Source of the DNA: an uncultured Clostridia bacterium
Lineage (GTDB): Bacteria > Bacillota > Clostridia > Christensenellales > Borkfalkiaceae
Direction: 5' to 3'
Assembly: GCA_947630775.1 (NCBI GenBank)
Contig: CANRIY010000080.1
Coordinates: 1-6,963, forward strand
Length of the DNA stretch: 6,963 nucleotides
The notes beneath the pieces are model-generated. The model saw only the letters and a program-made list of their open reading frames with translations, was not told where the DNA came from and made no database searches. Shown piece by piece: positions 1 through 6,285 of the stretch; position 1 is the stretch's first letter, and the number at the start of each line of letters is the position of its first letter. The translations under genes and the position numbers were made by a program.

Positions 1-14
1 GGACGCCGCGACAG

Positions 15-62
15 GAGGCGTGGCCTCGCCGACGGGGTTGCGGCGGTCCCTGCCGCCGCAAC
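15..62. repeat. Two adjacent hairpins in GC-rich intergenic DNA
   Basis: A small hairpin (GAGGC at 15-19, GCCTC at 23-27) is followed by a perfect 10-bp stem, GTTGCGGCGG at 37-46 paired with CCGCCGCAAC at 53-62, with a 6-nt loop. No T tract follows on either side, so it is not a standard intrinsic terminator. The flank after the stem (ACGGACTAAGGGGGTG) resembles the flank after the palindrome at 3654-3669 (ACGGAAGGGGTG), which suggests the same kind of interspersed repeat. Frame 1 is open from the window edge to a stop at 67-69, but its 22 codons show nothing recognisable, so no gene end is called. Confidence 0.5.
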
Positions 63-102
63 GGACTAAGGGGGTGGAGCGAATTCTAATTCACTTGCCT
101 TA

Positions 103-121
103 GGCGGAATTTACTTCCGCC
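103..121. repeat. Short inverted repeat (7-bp stem)
   Basis: GGCGGAA at 103-109 pairs with TTCCGCC at 115-121 around the loop TTTAC. It lies in the non-coding leader region between the window edge and degV. No U-rich tail is present, so a terminator role is not supported. The flanking AT-rich strings GCGAATTCTAATTCAC (79-94) and GCGCATTCTATTGCAC (129-144) resemble each other, so the hairpin may sit between two imperfect copies of a short direct repeat. Confidence 0.45.
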
Positions 122-136
122 GCCCCGCGCGCATTC

Positions 137-197
137 TATTGCACGAAGCGCGGCACGAGCGCCCGTTGTCATGTCGAGCGTAGTCGAGACATCTCGG
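137..197 (+). repeat. Interspersed intergenic repeat, copy 1
   Basis: The stretch begins TATTGCACG (137-145), contains a local duplication of a GCACGA-GCGC string (141-162) and continues CCCGTTGTCAT (162-172) into GTCGAGCGTAGTCGAGAC (173-190). ATGTC and GACAT (171-175 and 188-192) form an imperfect hairpin. The same TATTGCACG...CCCGTGTCAT pattern recurs at 6707-6725, at the end of the phosphatase gene. TGTCAT followed by CTGAG or CGAG recurs at 6873-6883. This resembles the TGTCAT-CTGAGCG-AGTCGAAG type of short palindromic repeat seen between genes in many Bacillota. That family link is from memory, not from a search. Confidence 0.5.
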
Positions 198-320
198 GCG
201 CGAAGTAGGGCGACCCAATTTGCCGAACCCCTTCGGTTTCATGTCGTGTGGAACAGAGAGGGGGCGGCCGAATCGCTTTTACAAGGCAGAAGCACGAACC
301 CCTCGCAAATTTCTTTGACC

Positions 321-347
321 TTGATATGCCGCCCGCAGGGCGCTCAA
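321..347 (+). promoter_or_regulatory. Hairpin in the degV leader
   Basis: An inner stem CGCCC (330-334) pairs with GGGCG (338-342) around GCA, and an outer stem TTGA (321-324) pairs with TCAA (344-347) across an asymmetric internal loop. A TTGACC hexamer at 315-320 resembles a -35 box, but no convincing -10 box lies 16-18 bp downstream, so a promoter is not called here. The structure could be a leader hairpin or a remnant of an upstream repeat. Its role is unknown. Confidence 0.25.
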
Positions 348-379
348 AACATAAAGAAATTTGCGAAACATAAAGAAAT
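347..379 (+). repeat. 14-bp direct repeat upstream of degV
   Basis: AAACATAAAGAAAT occurs exactly twice, at 347-360 and 366-379, separated by TTGCG, giving a 19-bp period. It is AT-rich and lies 27 bp upstream of the degV start codon in an otherwise GC-rich region. Possible readings are a tandem operator, an A-rich translation-enhancing leader, or a local duplication. Both copies contain CATAAA, a weak -10-like hexamer, but neither has a good -35 partner. Confidence 0.5.
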
Positions 380-405
380 ACAAAAAACCATCGGAGGTAC
401 GATTT

Positions 406-1245
406 ATGATACAGATCACGACAGACAGCACATGCGATTTGGGGGAAAACGCGGTATCGCGCGGCATCGATATCATGCCGCTTTCCGTCATTTTGGGCGA
501 AAGATCCTTCCGCGACGGGGTAAACATCACTCCGCAGGACATCTTCGAGTTCGTCCAAAAGACGGGCAAACTTCCGAAAACCGCCGCGCCGAGCATCGGC
601 GACTACGAGGAGTTCTTTCAGAAGTATGTCGACGAAGGGAAAAAGGTCATCCACTTCAACATCTCCGCAAAATCCTCTTCCTCGTACCAGTACGCGTCCA
701 CGGCGGCAAAGAAGTTCGGGAAGAAGGTGTACGTTGTGGACACCATGGCGCTCTCCTCGGGGCAGGGGCTCCTCGTCATGAAGGCATGGGATCTCATGCA
801 GGAAGGGGCTTCCGCACAGGACATCGTCGAAAAAGTCAACGCGCTCCGTCCCCTCGTCAACACGTCCTTTATCCCGGACAGGCTGGATTATCTCTATAAA
901 GGGGGGAGATGTTCGCGCATGACGATGTACGGCGCGAATATTCTGAAGATCCATCCGCTCATCGAGATGGACGAAGGCCAGCTCGTCCCCGGCAAAAAAT
1001 ACCGCGGGAATATGGACAAGTGCATCACGGCATATATCAAGGATCTCGCGGTGCGCTATCCGAAGTACGACAGGCGGCGCGCCTTCATCACGCACAGCAG
1101 TGCAGACAAATCGCTCGTGGACGTCGCGAAGGCGCAGGTCAAGGAGCTCTTCGATTTTGACGAAGTGCTCGAAACGGTCGCGGGCTCCGTCATTACGGGG
1201 CATTGCGGCAGGAATACGCTCGGCGTGCTCTTCATCGCCGAATAA
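406..1245 (+). CDS. DegV family protein (fatty-acid-binding, FakB-like)
   Basis: The 279-residue product matches the usual length of DegV proteins. These bind a fatty acid in a deep pocket and, as FakB, present it to the kinase FakA so that exogenous fatty acids enter phospholipid synthesis. Visible family motifs are TTDSTCDL (5-12), the pocket segment TAAPS (59-63), the serine-rich SSSSYQ (90-95), DTMALSSGQGLLV, the LDYLYKGGRCSR element (160-171) and a C-terminal GHCGRNTLG (265-273) where most relatives have a Pro in place of R269. H266 in that loop is the expected head-group contact. ATG 406 is chosen because GGAGG (393-397) lies 8 bp upstream. A longer TTG start at 361 has no such site and adds residues outside the family. 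It is the first gene of a likely three-gene operon. No fakA is in view, so the FakB role is inferred. The protein is cytoplasmic, with no signal peptide. Confidence 0.93.
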   Translation: MIQITTDSTCDLGENAVSRGIDIMPLSVILGERSFRDGVNITPQDIFEFVQKTGKLPKTAAPSIGDYEEFFQKYVDEGKKVIHFNISAKSSSSYQYASTAAKKFGKKVYVVDTMALSSGQGLLVMKAWDLMQEGASAQDIVEKVNALRPLVNTSFIPDRLDYLYKGGRCSRMTMYGANILKIHPLIEMDEGQLVPGKKYRGNMDKCITAYIKDLAVRYPKYDRRRAFITHSSADKSLVDVAKAQVKELFDFDEVLETVAGSVITGHCGRNTLGVLFIAE

Positions 1246-1254
1246 GAGGAAATC

Positions 1255-1800
1255 ATGACATTTTTGTATCAAGACGGCGATCTTTACGCCGCCTCGGCGC
1301 AGCGCAGAAGGATCCTTTGGATCTTTTATGCCGTGACCGCGCTCTTTGCGGGCGGGTTTGTCGCCCTCACCGTGTGCTATACGCAGCTTCCCTACGGCGA
1401 TCCGAACGGGGGGTGGATGACCGCAGTCACCTGCATTCTTGCGGCCGTGTATGTGCTCTTCGCCTTTCCCTATCTCGGGATCCCGTTCAAGCGCTGCAAC
1501 AGCTATTATAAGATGCTCAAAGGGGTCTCTTCGGGGCGCAAAGAGAACTTTGCCGCTCCCTTTGCGGGCATCGAGGACTGGACGGTATGGGACGGCGTGG
1601 ACGTGAACGTCGCCACTTTCGAAGTCAAAAACATCAAGCGGGAGGAAGTCATGCTCCGCCACATTTATGTGGACGGCGAGCGGGATTTTCCGCCCTTTGA
1701 GGAGGGGAAGTCCGCGCGGCTCATCACGCAGGGCAACCTTCTTCTCGCCTACGAGCTCCTCGATGAGGAGATCATGGACGGCGCGGAGCAGGCGCAGTGA
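1255..1800 (+). CDS. Two-helix membrane protein of unknown function
   Basis: I do not recognise this 181-residue protein as a named family. After a short polar N-terminus containing QRRR (16-19), two hydrophobic segments at about residues 20-43 and 54-78 look like a transmembrane hairpin joined by a short polar loop. Residues about 80-181 form a soluble tail with alternating hydrophobic residues (for example TFEVKNIKREEV and RLITQGNLLLAYELL), suggesting a small beta-rich domain, and the end is acidic. The positive residues before the first helix and after the second suggest both termini are cytoplasmic. It starts 9 bp after the degV stop with GAGGAA just upstream, so it is probably cotranscribed and perhaps coupled to degV, and pepF follows 40 bp later. 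Coding is supported by the operon position and composition like its neighbours. Function is unknown. Confidence 0.8.
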   Translation: MTFLYQDGDLYAASAQRRRILWIFYAVTALFAGGFVALTVCYTQLPYGDPNGGWMTAVTCILAAVYVLFAFPYLGIPFKRCNSYYKMLKGVSSGRKENFAAPFAGIEDWTVWDGVDVNVATFEVKNIKREEVMLRHIYVDGERDFPPFEEGKSARLITQGNLLLAYELLDEEIMDGAEQAQ

Positions 1801-1840
1801 GGGCGGTTTCCCAAAATACGATCAAAAAAGGAGTTTTATA

Positions 1841-3610
1841 ATGGAAAGAAAGGACGTAGCGGAAAAATACAAGTGGCGCATCGGGGACGTTTTTCCGGGC
1901 GACGAAGCGTGGGAAGAGGCGTTCGCCGCCCTCGAAAATTCTCTCGATCTCGGCAAATACCGCGGGACGCTCCATACGGCGGAAAACATCCTCGCTTACT
2001 TTAAGGCGGAAGAAAAATTCACGACCGAATTTCTGCAGGTCTATCTGTACGCCTTTCTGAAACACGACGAGGATGTCCGCGAGACGAAGTACGCTTCCTA
2101 TCTCGGCAAGGTGATGAGCCTCAACACCCGTCTTGCGGCGGAAACCTCGTTCTCCACCCCCGAACTCACCGCCCTCGACGACGAAACGCTCGAAAATTTC
2201 AGGAAGGATCCCCGTTTCAAGGATTACGACTATATGCTCACCCGCCTCATCGCGCGCAAAAAGTACGTCCTTTCCGAAAAGGAAGAGCGTATCCTCGCCC
2301 TCACGGGGGAGGCAATGGAAGTCCCGCACGACGTATTCGAAATGCTCGATAACGCGGAGCTCGACCTTCCCACGATGGAATACGAGGGGAAGGAGATCAA
2401 ACTCTCGCACGGCATGTATTCCGTCATCGTGAACGGGAAAGACAGGGCAAAGCGCAAGGAAGTGTACGAAAAGTATTATTCGGCGTATAAAAAGATCCTC
2501 GGCACGCTCGCCGCGACCTACTTCGGGAACGTCAAGACGGACATCTTTTATAAGGAAGCGCGCGGCTTCAAAAGCTGTATCGACCGCGCCCTCTTCGACG
2601 AGGACGTCGAGAGAAGCGTCTACGACAATCTCGTGAATTGCGTCAACAAGGGCGCGCCCGTCATGCACCGTTACATGGCGACCCGCAAAAAGGTCATGGG
2701 CCTCGGCGAGATGTATATGTACGACATCTATCCCTCGCTCGTGGAGGACGCGGAGCTCAAACTCTCCTATGAAGAAGCCTACGAGCTCGTCTTGAAGGGG
2801 CTCTCTCCCCTCGGGGAAGAATATCTCGGGCTCCTGAAAAAGGGCAGGGACGAGGGCTGGATCGACGTCTGCGAGACGGAGGGGAAGAAGAGCGGCGCAT
2901 ATTCCATCTGCATGTACGATTCCCACCCTTATGTCCTTCTGAATTACCAGCGCACCACGCACGACGTATTCACGATCGCGCACGAGATGGGGCACTCCCT
3001 GCATTCGTGGTATTCCAACAAGAACCAGCCGTTCGTCAAGTCCGACTATACGATCTTTGTCGCCGAAGTCGCCTCGACCGTCAACGAAGTGCTCCTTTTG
3101 AAATATCTTCTTGCCGAGACGAAGGACGAAAAGCTCAAAAAATATCTTCTCAACTATTTCATGGATATGGTGCGCACCACCCTCTTCCGCCAGACGCAGT
3201 TTGCCGAGTTTGAGGAAAAGGCGCACGCCATGGCGGAGGCGGGGGAGCCCCTCAACAAGGACAATCTTTCCGCCGTGTATCTGGAACTCAACAGGAAGTA
3301 TTACGGCGATGCCGTCGTGCACGACGACAATATCGCCATCGAGTGGGCGCGGATCCCGCACTTCTACCGCTCTTTCTATGTCTATAAGTATGCGACGGGC
3401 ATTACCGCCGCGATCTGCATCGCGAACAGGATCCTCAAAGAGGGGGAGAGCGCGGTGAAGGACTACAAAAAGTTCTTATCGGGCGGGTGCTCGACCGATC
3501 CCGTTTCCCTTTTGAAGATCGCAGGCGCCGATCTCACCAAAGAGGAGACTTTCGAAAGCGCCATGAACGAGTTCAAGTCCGCGCTCGAGCAGTTCGAAGC
3601 GCTGTCCTGA
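1841..3610 (+). CDS. pepF: Oligoendopeptidase F (M3 family zinc metallopeptidase)
   Basis: The 589-residue product has the usual length and layout of PepF, a cytoplasmic zinc peptidase that cuts short oligopeptides. The N-terminal helical part (about 1-110) begins YKWRIGDVFP, and the M3 catalytic domain follows. The zinc site is HEMGH at 381-385 (H381, E382, H385), with the third ligand expected at E409 in FVAEVAST. The conserved ARIPHFYRSFYVYKYATG region (about 502-519) supplies the substrate-contacting His/Tyr residues, including H507, Y509 and Y513. No key residue is missing. ATG 1841 has AAGGAG at 1828-1833 with 7-bp spacing. The frame is open further upstream, but that part overlaps the preceding gene and is not family-like. 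It is probably the last gene of the degV cluster, serving peptide turnover or nutrient use. No signal peptide is seen. The symbol follows the family name. Confidence 0.95.
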   Translation: MERKDVAEKYKWRIGDVFPGDEAWEEAFAALENSLDLGKYRGTLHTAENILAYFKAEEKFTTEFLQVYLYAFLKHDEDVRETKYASYLGKVMSLNTRLAAETSFSTPELTALDDETLENFRKDPRFKDYDYMLTRLIARKKYVLSEKEERILALTGEAMEVPHDVFEMLDNAELDLPTMEYEGKEIKLSHGMYSVIVNGKDRAKRKEVYEKYYSAYKKILGTLAATYFGNVKTDIFYKEARGFKSCIDRALFDEDVERSVYDNLVNCVNKGAPVMHRYMATRKKVMGLGEMYMYDIYPSLVEDAELKLSYEEAYELVLKGLSPLGEEYLGLLKKGRDEGWIDVCETEGKKSGAYSICMYDSHPYVLLNYQRTTHDVFTIAHEMGHSLHSWYSNKNQPFVKSDYTIFVAEVASTVNEVLLLKYLLAETKDEKLKKYLLNYFMDMVRTTLFRQTQFAEFEEKAHAMAEAGEPLNKDNLSAVYLELNRKYYGDAVVHDDNIAIEWARIPHFYRSFYVYKYATGITAAICIANRILKEGESAVKDYKKFLSGGCSTDPVSLLKIAGADLTKEETFESAMNEFKSALEQFEALS

Positions 3611-3630
3611 GCGTTCCAAGCGAATCCTTG

Positions 3631-3706
3631 CCCACCCCTCGAGGGGTGGGTGGCACGGCTTAAGCCGTGACGGAAGGGGTGTCATACGATTTCAGAACGA
3701 CACCCC
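3631..3706. repeat. Cluster of three palindromes downstream of pepF
   Basis: CCCACCCCTCGAGGGGTGGG (3631-3650) is a perfect 20-bp palindrome. CACGGCTTAAGCCGTG (3654-3669) is a perfect 16-bp palindrome 3 bp later. GGGGTGTC (3676-3683) then pairs with GACACCCC (3699-3706) over a 15-nt loop, and the right arm runs into the first 51-bp repeat unit. No T-run follows any stem, so intrinsic termination is not evident, although stems of this strength could slow polymerase or protect the 3' end of the pepF mRNA. The pattern fits a compound interspersed repeat rather than a gene. Confidence 0.7.
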
Positions 3707-3911
3707 CTCAGTCACCCATGGTGACGGCTCCCCCTCAAGGGGGAGCCAAGGGAACCCCTCAGTCACCCATGGTGACAGCTCCCCCTCAAGGGGGAGCCAA
3801 GGGAACCCCTCAGTCACCTGCGGTGACAGCTCAGGCGGAAAAGGCTCCATAAATAGAACGGTCGCCTTTTCCCGCCATCCCTAAGGAAGGACCCTCAAGG
3901 GGGAGCCAAGG
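3704..3911 (+). repeat. 51-bp tandem repeat array, third unit interrupted
   Basis: Units start with CCCCTCAGTCACC at 3704, 3755 and 3806, an exact 51-bp period. Each unit has a small stem, GTCACC/GGTGAC, at 3711-3725, 3762-3776 and 3813-3827, with loop CAT, CAT and TGC. Units 1 and 2 then carry a strong stem of the type GGCTCCCCCT/AGGGGGAGCC (3726-3747 and 3777-3798) followed by AAGGGAA. In unit 3 the second stem is split: the left part stops near 3832 and its right part resumes as CCCTCAAGGGGGAGCCAAGG at 3892-3911. The array ends 25 bp before the dnaB start codon. A 61-codon open frame over it (3667-3852) is a Pro-rich translation of the repeat and is not called as a gene. Confidence 0.85.
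3834..3876. repeat. Imperfect inverted repeat inside the array
   Basis: GGCGGAAAAGGC (3834-3845) pairs with GCCTTTTCCCGCC (3864-3876), 12 pairs with one extra base in the right arm, around an 18-nt AT-richer loop containing ATAAATAG. It lies within a roughly 59-bp stretch (3833-3891) that separates the two halves of the third 51-bp unit, as a small insertion would. The loop contains CATAAA (3848-3853), a weak -10-like hexamer, with GTGACA 19 bp upstream. This could be part of a dnaB promoter, but the match is poor. Confidence 0.6.
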
Positions 3912-3936
3912 AATCAACACACACGAGAGGTACATC

Positions 3937-5376
3937 ATGCCGAACAATCAAATGCCCCACAATATCGACGCGGAGCGCGCGCTCCTCGGTTGTATTTTGC
4001 TCGACGAAAGCGTGCAGTCCGAGCTTTTGGAGACGCTCCGCGAAGAGGAATTCTACGAGGAGGGGCACCGCCTCATCCTCACCGCCATGAAGGAGGTCTA
4101 CACGGGACGCAAGACGGTCGATCTCGTCACGCTTACCGACCGTCTCGACCGCAACGGCACGCTGGAACGTGCGGGCGGCCTGCAGGCGATCACAGAGCTC
4201 TCCTATCTCACGCCCTCCGCTTCCAACTATAAGCAGTATCTCGAGATCGTGCGCCGCGACGCGGTCAATCGCTCCCTGATCCGCGCGGCGAAGGACATCA
4301 TCGACAACAGTATGAAGAGCCCCGAGGACAGGGACGCAATTTCCCTTGCCGAAAAGCTCGTCTACGATATTTCGAAGCGGGAAGATTCGGGCCAGCTCGC
4401 GGGGCTTGCGGACGGGGACGTCATCGAGGACGTCATCGCCAAATTCGAGTCCATCCAGCACGACCCCGACGCCTTCCGCGGATTGGAGACGGGGTTCCGC
4501 CAGCTCGACAGGATCACGAACGGACTGCAAAAGTCCGACCTTATCGTCATCGCGGCGCGCCCGGGCATGGGGAAAACTTCCCTTGCCATGAACATCGTCG
4601 AAAACGCATGCCTCAGAAAGAAGAAGATCGCCGCAGTCTTTTCGCTCGAAATGCCGCGCGTCCAGATCGTGCAGAGGCTCCTCTGCTCCTATGCGGGCGT
4701 GAGCATGGAAAAGGCGCTCTCGGCAAAACTTTCGGGGCAGGACTGGAAAAATCTCATGCGCGCGAGCGACCGTCTCAGGCAGAGTAAGATCTACATCGAC
4801 GACAGCTCCCGCGTGACCCCCGCGGAGATCCTCTCCAAGTGCCGCCGCCTGTATGCCGCGGCGGGCGGGCTCGATCTTGTCATGATCGACTATATCCAGC
4901 TCATGGAAGGGGGCGGAAAGGCGGGCGCGGAGAACAGACAGCAGGAGATCGCTTCCATCACCCGTGACCTTAAAATTATGGCGAAGGAACTCAACGTGCC
5001 CGTCATCGCGCTCTCGCAGCTCCGCCGCATCCTCACCAAAGAGCCTCAGCTCTCCGACCTCAGAGAGTCGGGCGCGATCGAGCAGGACGCGGACATCGTC
5101 ATGTTCATCAACCGTCCCGACGTCACCGCGACGCAGGAAGAGCTCGCAAAGGGCAACATCGTCAAGGGGGCGGCGGAACTCATCATTGCAAAGCACAGAA
5201 ACGGGTCTCTCGGCAGGATCCAGCTCCGTTTCCTCGGCGAACAGACCAAGTTTGTGGACGTTGAAGCACAGGGCGAGCCTTCCGAGGCGCCCGAATATGC
5301 CAAAAAGCCCGATTTCGGGGAAAATCCCACCGCGGAAGAGGCGTTCGGGGAGTCGGAGATCCCCATTGACGAATAA
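3937..5376 (+). CDS. dnaB: Replicative DNA helicase DnaB
   Basis: This 479-residue protein is the hexameric 5'-3' helicase that unwinds DNA at the replication fork and recruits primase. The DnaB N-terminal domain spans about 6-110 (NIDAERALLGCILLD). After a linker, the RecA-like domain starts near 177 with GLETGFRQLD. Walker A is ARPGMGKT (207-214), FSLEM follows, Walker B is VMIDYIQLM with D318, and LSDLRESGAIEQDAD (372-386) and AKHRNG (K419, R421, the usual trans-acting pair) are intact. The loop between SQL (360-362) and LSDLRESG holds only nine residues (363-371) where I expect about thirteen. An acidic, Pro-containing tail of about 34 residues follows the core. ATG 3937 has GAGAGG at 3925-3930. 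It opens a likely operon with tsaC, starting 3 bp after its stop. A phage or plasmid helicase is unlikely given the context. Confidence 0.96.
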   Translation: MPNNQMPHNIDAERALLGCILLDESVQSELLETLREEEFYEEGHRLILTAMKEVYTGRKTVDLVTLTDRLDRNGTLERAGGLQAITELSYLTPSASNYKQYLEIVRRDAVNRSLIRAAKDIIDNSMKSPEDRDAISLAEKLVYDISKREDSGQLAGLADGDVIEDVIAKFESIQHDPDAFRGLETGFRQLDRITNGLQKSDLIVIAARPGMGKTSLAMNIVENACLRKKKIAAVFSLEMPRVQIVQRLLCSYAGVSMEKALSAKLSGQDWKNLMRASDRLRQSKIYIDDSSRVTPAEILSKCRRLYAAAGGLDLVMIDYIQLMEGGGKAGAENRQQEIASITRDLKIMAKELNVPVIALSQLRRILTKEPQLSDLRESGAIEQDADIVMFINRPDVTATQEELAKGNIVKGAAELIIAKHRNGSLGRIQLRFLGEQTKFVDVEAQGEPSEAPEYAKKPDFGENPTAEEAFGESEIPIDE

Positions 5377-5379
5377 TCT

Positions 5380-6285
5380 ATGGAAACAGTGATCGCGGAC
5401 GCCGCCTATGAAGGGCGGTTCCGCCTTGCAAAAAAATATATCGAAGCGGGGGACGTCGTCGCCTTCCACACGGAGACGGTATACGGCCTCGGCGCGAACG
5501 CTTTTTCGGACGAAGCCGTCCTGAAAATTTTTGCCCTCAAAGGGAGACCTGCCGACAATCCGCTCATCGTCCATGTGCATCGGGAGTACGACATCAAGCC
5601 CCTCATCGACGGCGAGCCTTCCTATGCGGCGGCGCTCAGAAGGGCATATCTTCCCGGGCCGCTCACGATGGTCTATCCCTCCGCGGGAAAGGTGTCGAAA
5701 TACGTCTCCAAGCACGTTTCGCCCGTCACCGCGCGGCACGTCTATGACGATTTCAACGGAAAGATCCCGCTCATTTTAGACGGCGGCGCATGCGGCGGCG
5801 GGATCGAGAGCACCGTGCTCGACTGCACGGGGGAAGTCCCCCAGATCTTGCGGGAAGGGCTCGTCACGCGGGAGATGATCGCCGCCGTCGCGGGGGATTG
5901 TAAGCTCTATCGGGCGCAGGCGGGGGAAAAGCCCAAAAGCCCCGGGATGGCGTACAAACACTATTCTCCCCGTTGCCGCACGGCGTATTTTACGGAGCGG
6001 GAAGGGGCGATCCGCGCATACGATGAGGAAAAAAACGCAGGGGGAACCCCCTGTATCCTGTGCGAACACGGCAAAGCGAAGTCCCTCGGCGGGCGGGAGA
6101 CGCTCGATCTCGGCGGGACGGGCGAAGAGATGGCACAGCGGCTGTATGCGCTGCTCAGGAAAGGGGAGAAGGTCGCGACCCTTCTCATCGGGATCGAACC
6201 CGAAGAGCGGGGCGGATGTATGGCGGGCGTTCTCAACAGAATGAGGCGCGCCTTCGGAGCGGAACATGGAACAGAAGAAAGCTGA
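5380..6285 (+). CDS. tsaC: Threonylcarbamoyl-AMP synthase (Sua5/TsaC) lacking part of the catalytic core
   Basis: The family makes threonylcarbamoyl-AMP from Thr, bicarbonate and ATP for t6A37 tRNA modification. Family motifs seen are FHTETVYGLG (29-38), KGRPADNPLIVHV with K54 and R56, LPGPLTMV, LILDGG (131-136), IESTVLD (142-148) and the linker SPGMAYKHYSP (187-197) leading to a C-terminal Sua5 domain. The product has 301 residues, whereas two-domain Sua5 proteins usually have about 340-350. The shortfall maps to one place: after KVSKYVS (to 110) the sequence jumps to KHVSPVTARHV (111-121), so the segment that normally holds the TVAVRMP-H and APSAN-SG motifs is absent. This removes SxN of the KxR...SxN signature. 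The frame stays open and no missing piece is found in other frames nearby. There is no good ribosome binding site; the start lies 3 bp after the dnaB stop, suggesting coupling. Activity is doubtful: natural deletion or assembly error. Confidence 0.88.
   Translation: METVIADAAYEGRFRLAKKYIEAGDVVAFHTETVYGLGANAFSDEAVLKIFALKGRPADNPLIVHVHREYDIKPLIDGEPSYAAALRRAYLPGPLTMVYPSAGKVSKYVSKHVSPVTARHVYDDFNGKIPLILDGGACGGGIESTVLDCTGEVPQILREGLVTREMIAAVAGDCKLYRAQAGEKPKSPGMAYKHYSPRCRTAYFTEREGAIRAYDEEKNAGGTPCILCEHGKAKSLGGRETLDLGGTGEEMAQRLYALLRKGEKVATLLIGIEPEERGGCMAGVLNRMRRAFGAEHGTEES

Noticed and set aside
1..69. Possible 3' end of an upstream gene in frame 1
   Set aside because: Only 22 codons are visible, they are composed largely of hairpin arms, and nothing is recognisable, so it cannot be supported.
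171..899. A 242-codon plus-strand frame overlapping the start of degV
   Set aside because: Begins in the interspersed repeat, overlaps degV in a different frame, and reads as Arg/His-rich shadow sequence.
169..1662. A 497-codon open frame on the minus strand over degV and the membrane protein gene
   Set aside because: It runs antisense to two well-supported genes, shows no recognisable motifs and is what GC-rich codon bias produces on the opposite strand.
1772..3361. A 529-codon minus-strand open frame over pepF
   Set aside because: Antisense to a full-length gene with intact zinc-site motifs; its product is rich in charged low-complexity text typical of shadow frames.
3631..3650. Intrinsic terminator after pepF
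   Set aside because: The stem is strong, but no T-run follows on either strand (TGGCAC on plus), so the standard criterion is not met.
3667..3852. A 61-codon plus-strand frame with repeated TPPQSP-VTAPPQGGAKG text
   Set aside because: It is the literal translation of the 51-bp repeat, which stays open because 51 is divisible by three. There is no supporting context for a gene.
3704..3911. Possible CRISPR array
   Set aside because: The units are contiguous with no unique spacers, each unit forms two hairpins, and no cas genes are present.
3895..5739. A 614-codon minus-strand open frame over dnaB and tsaC
   Set aside because: Antisense to two recognised genes, spans their junction and has no family-like motifs.
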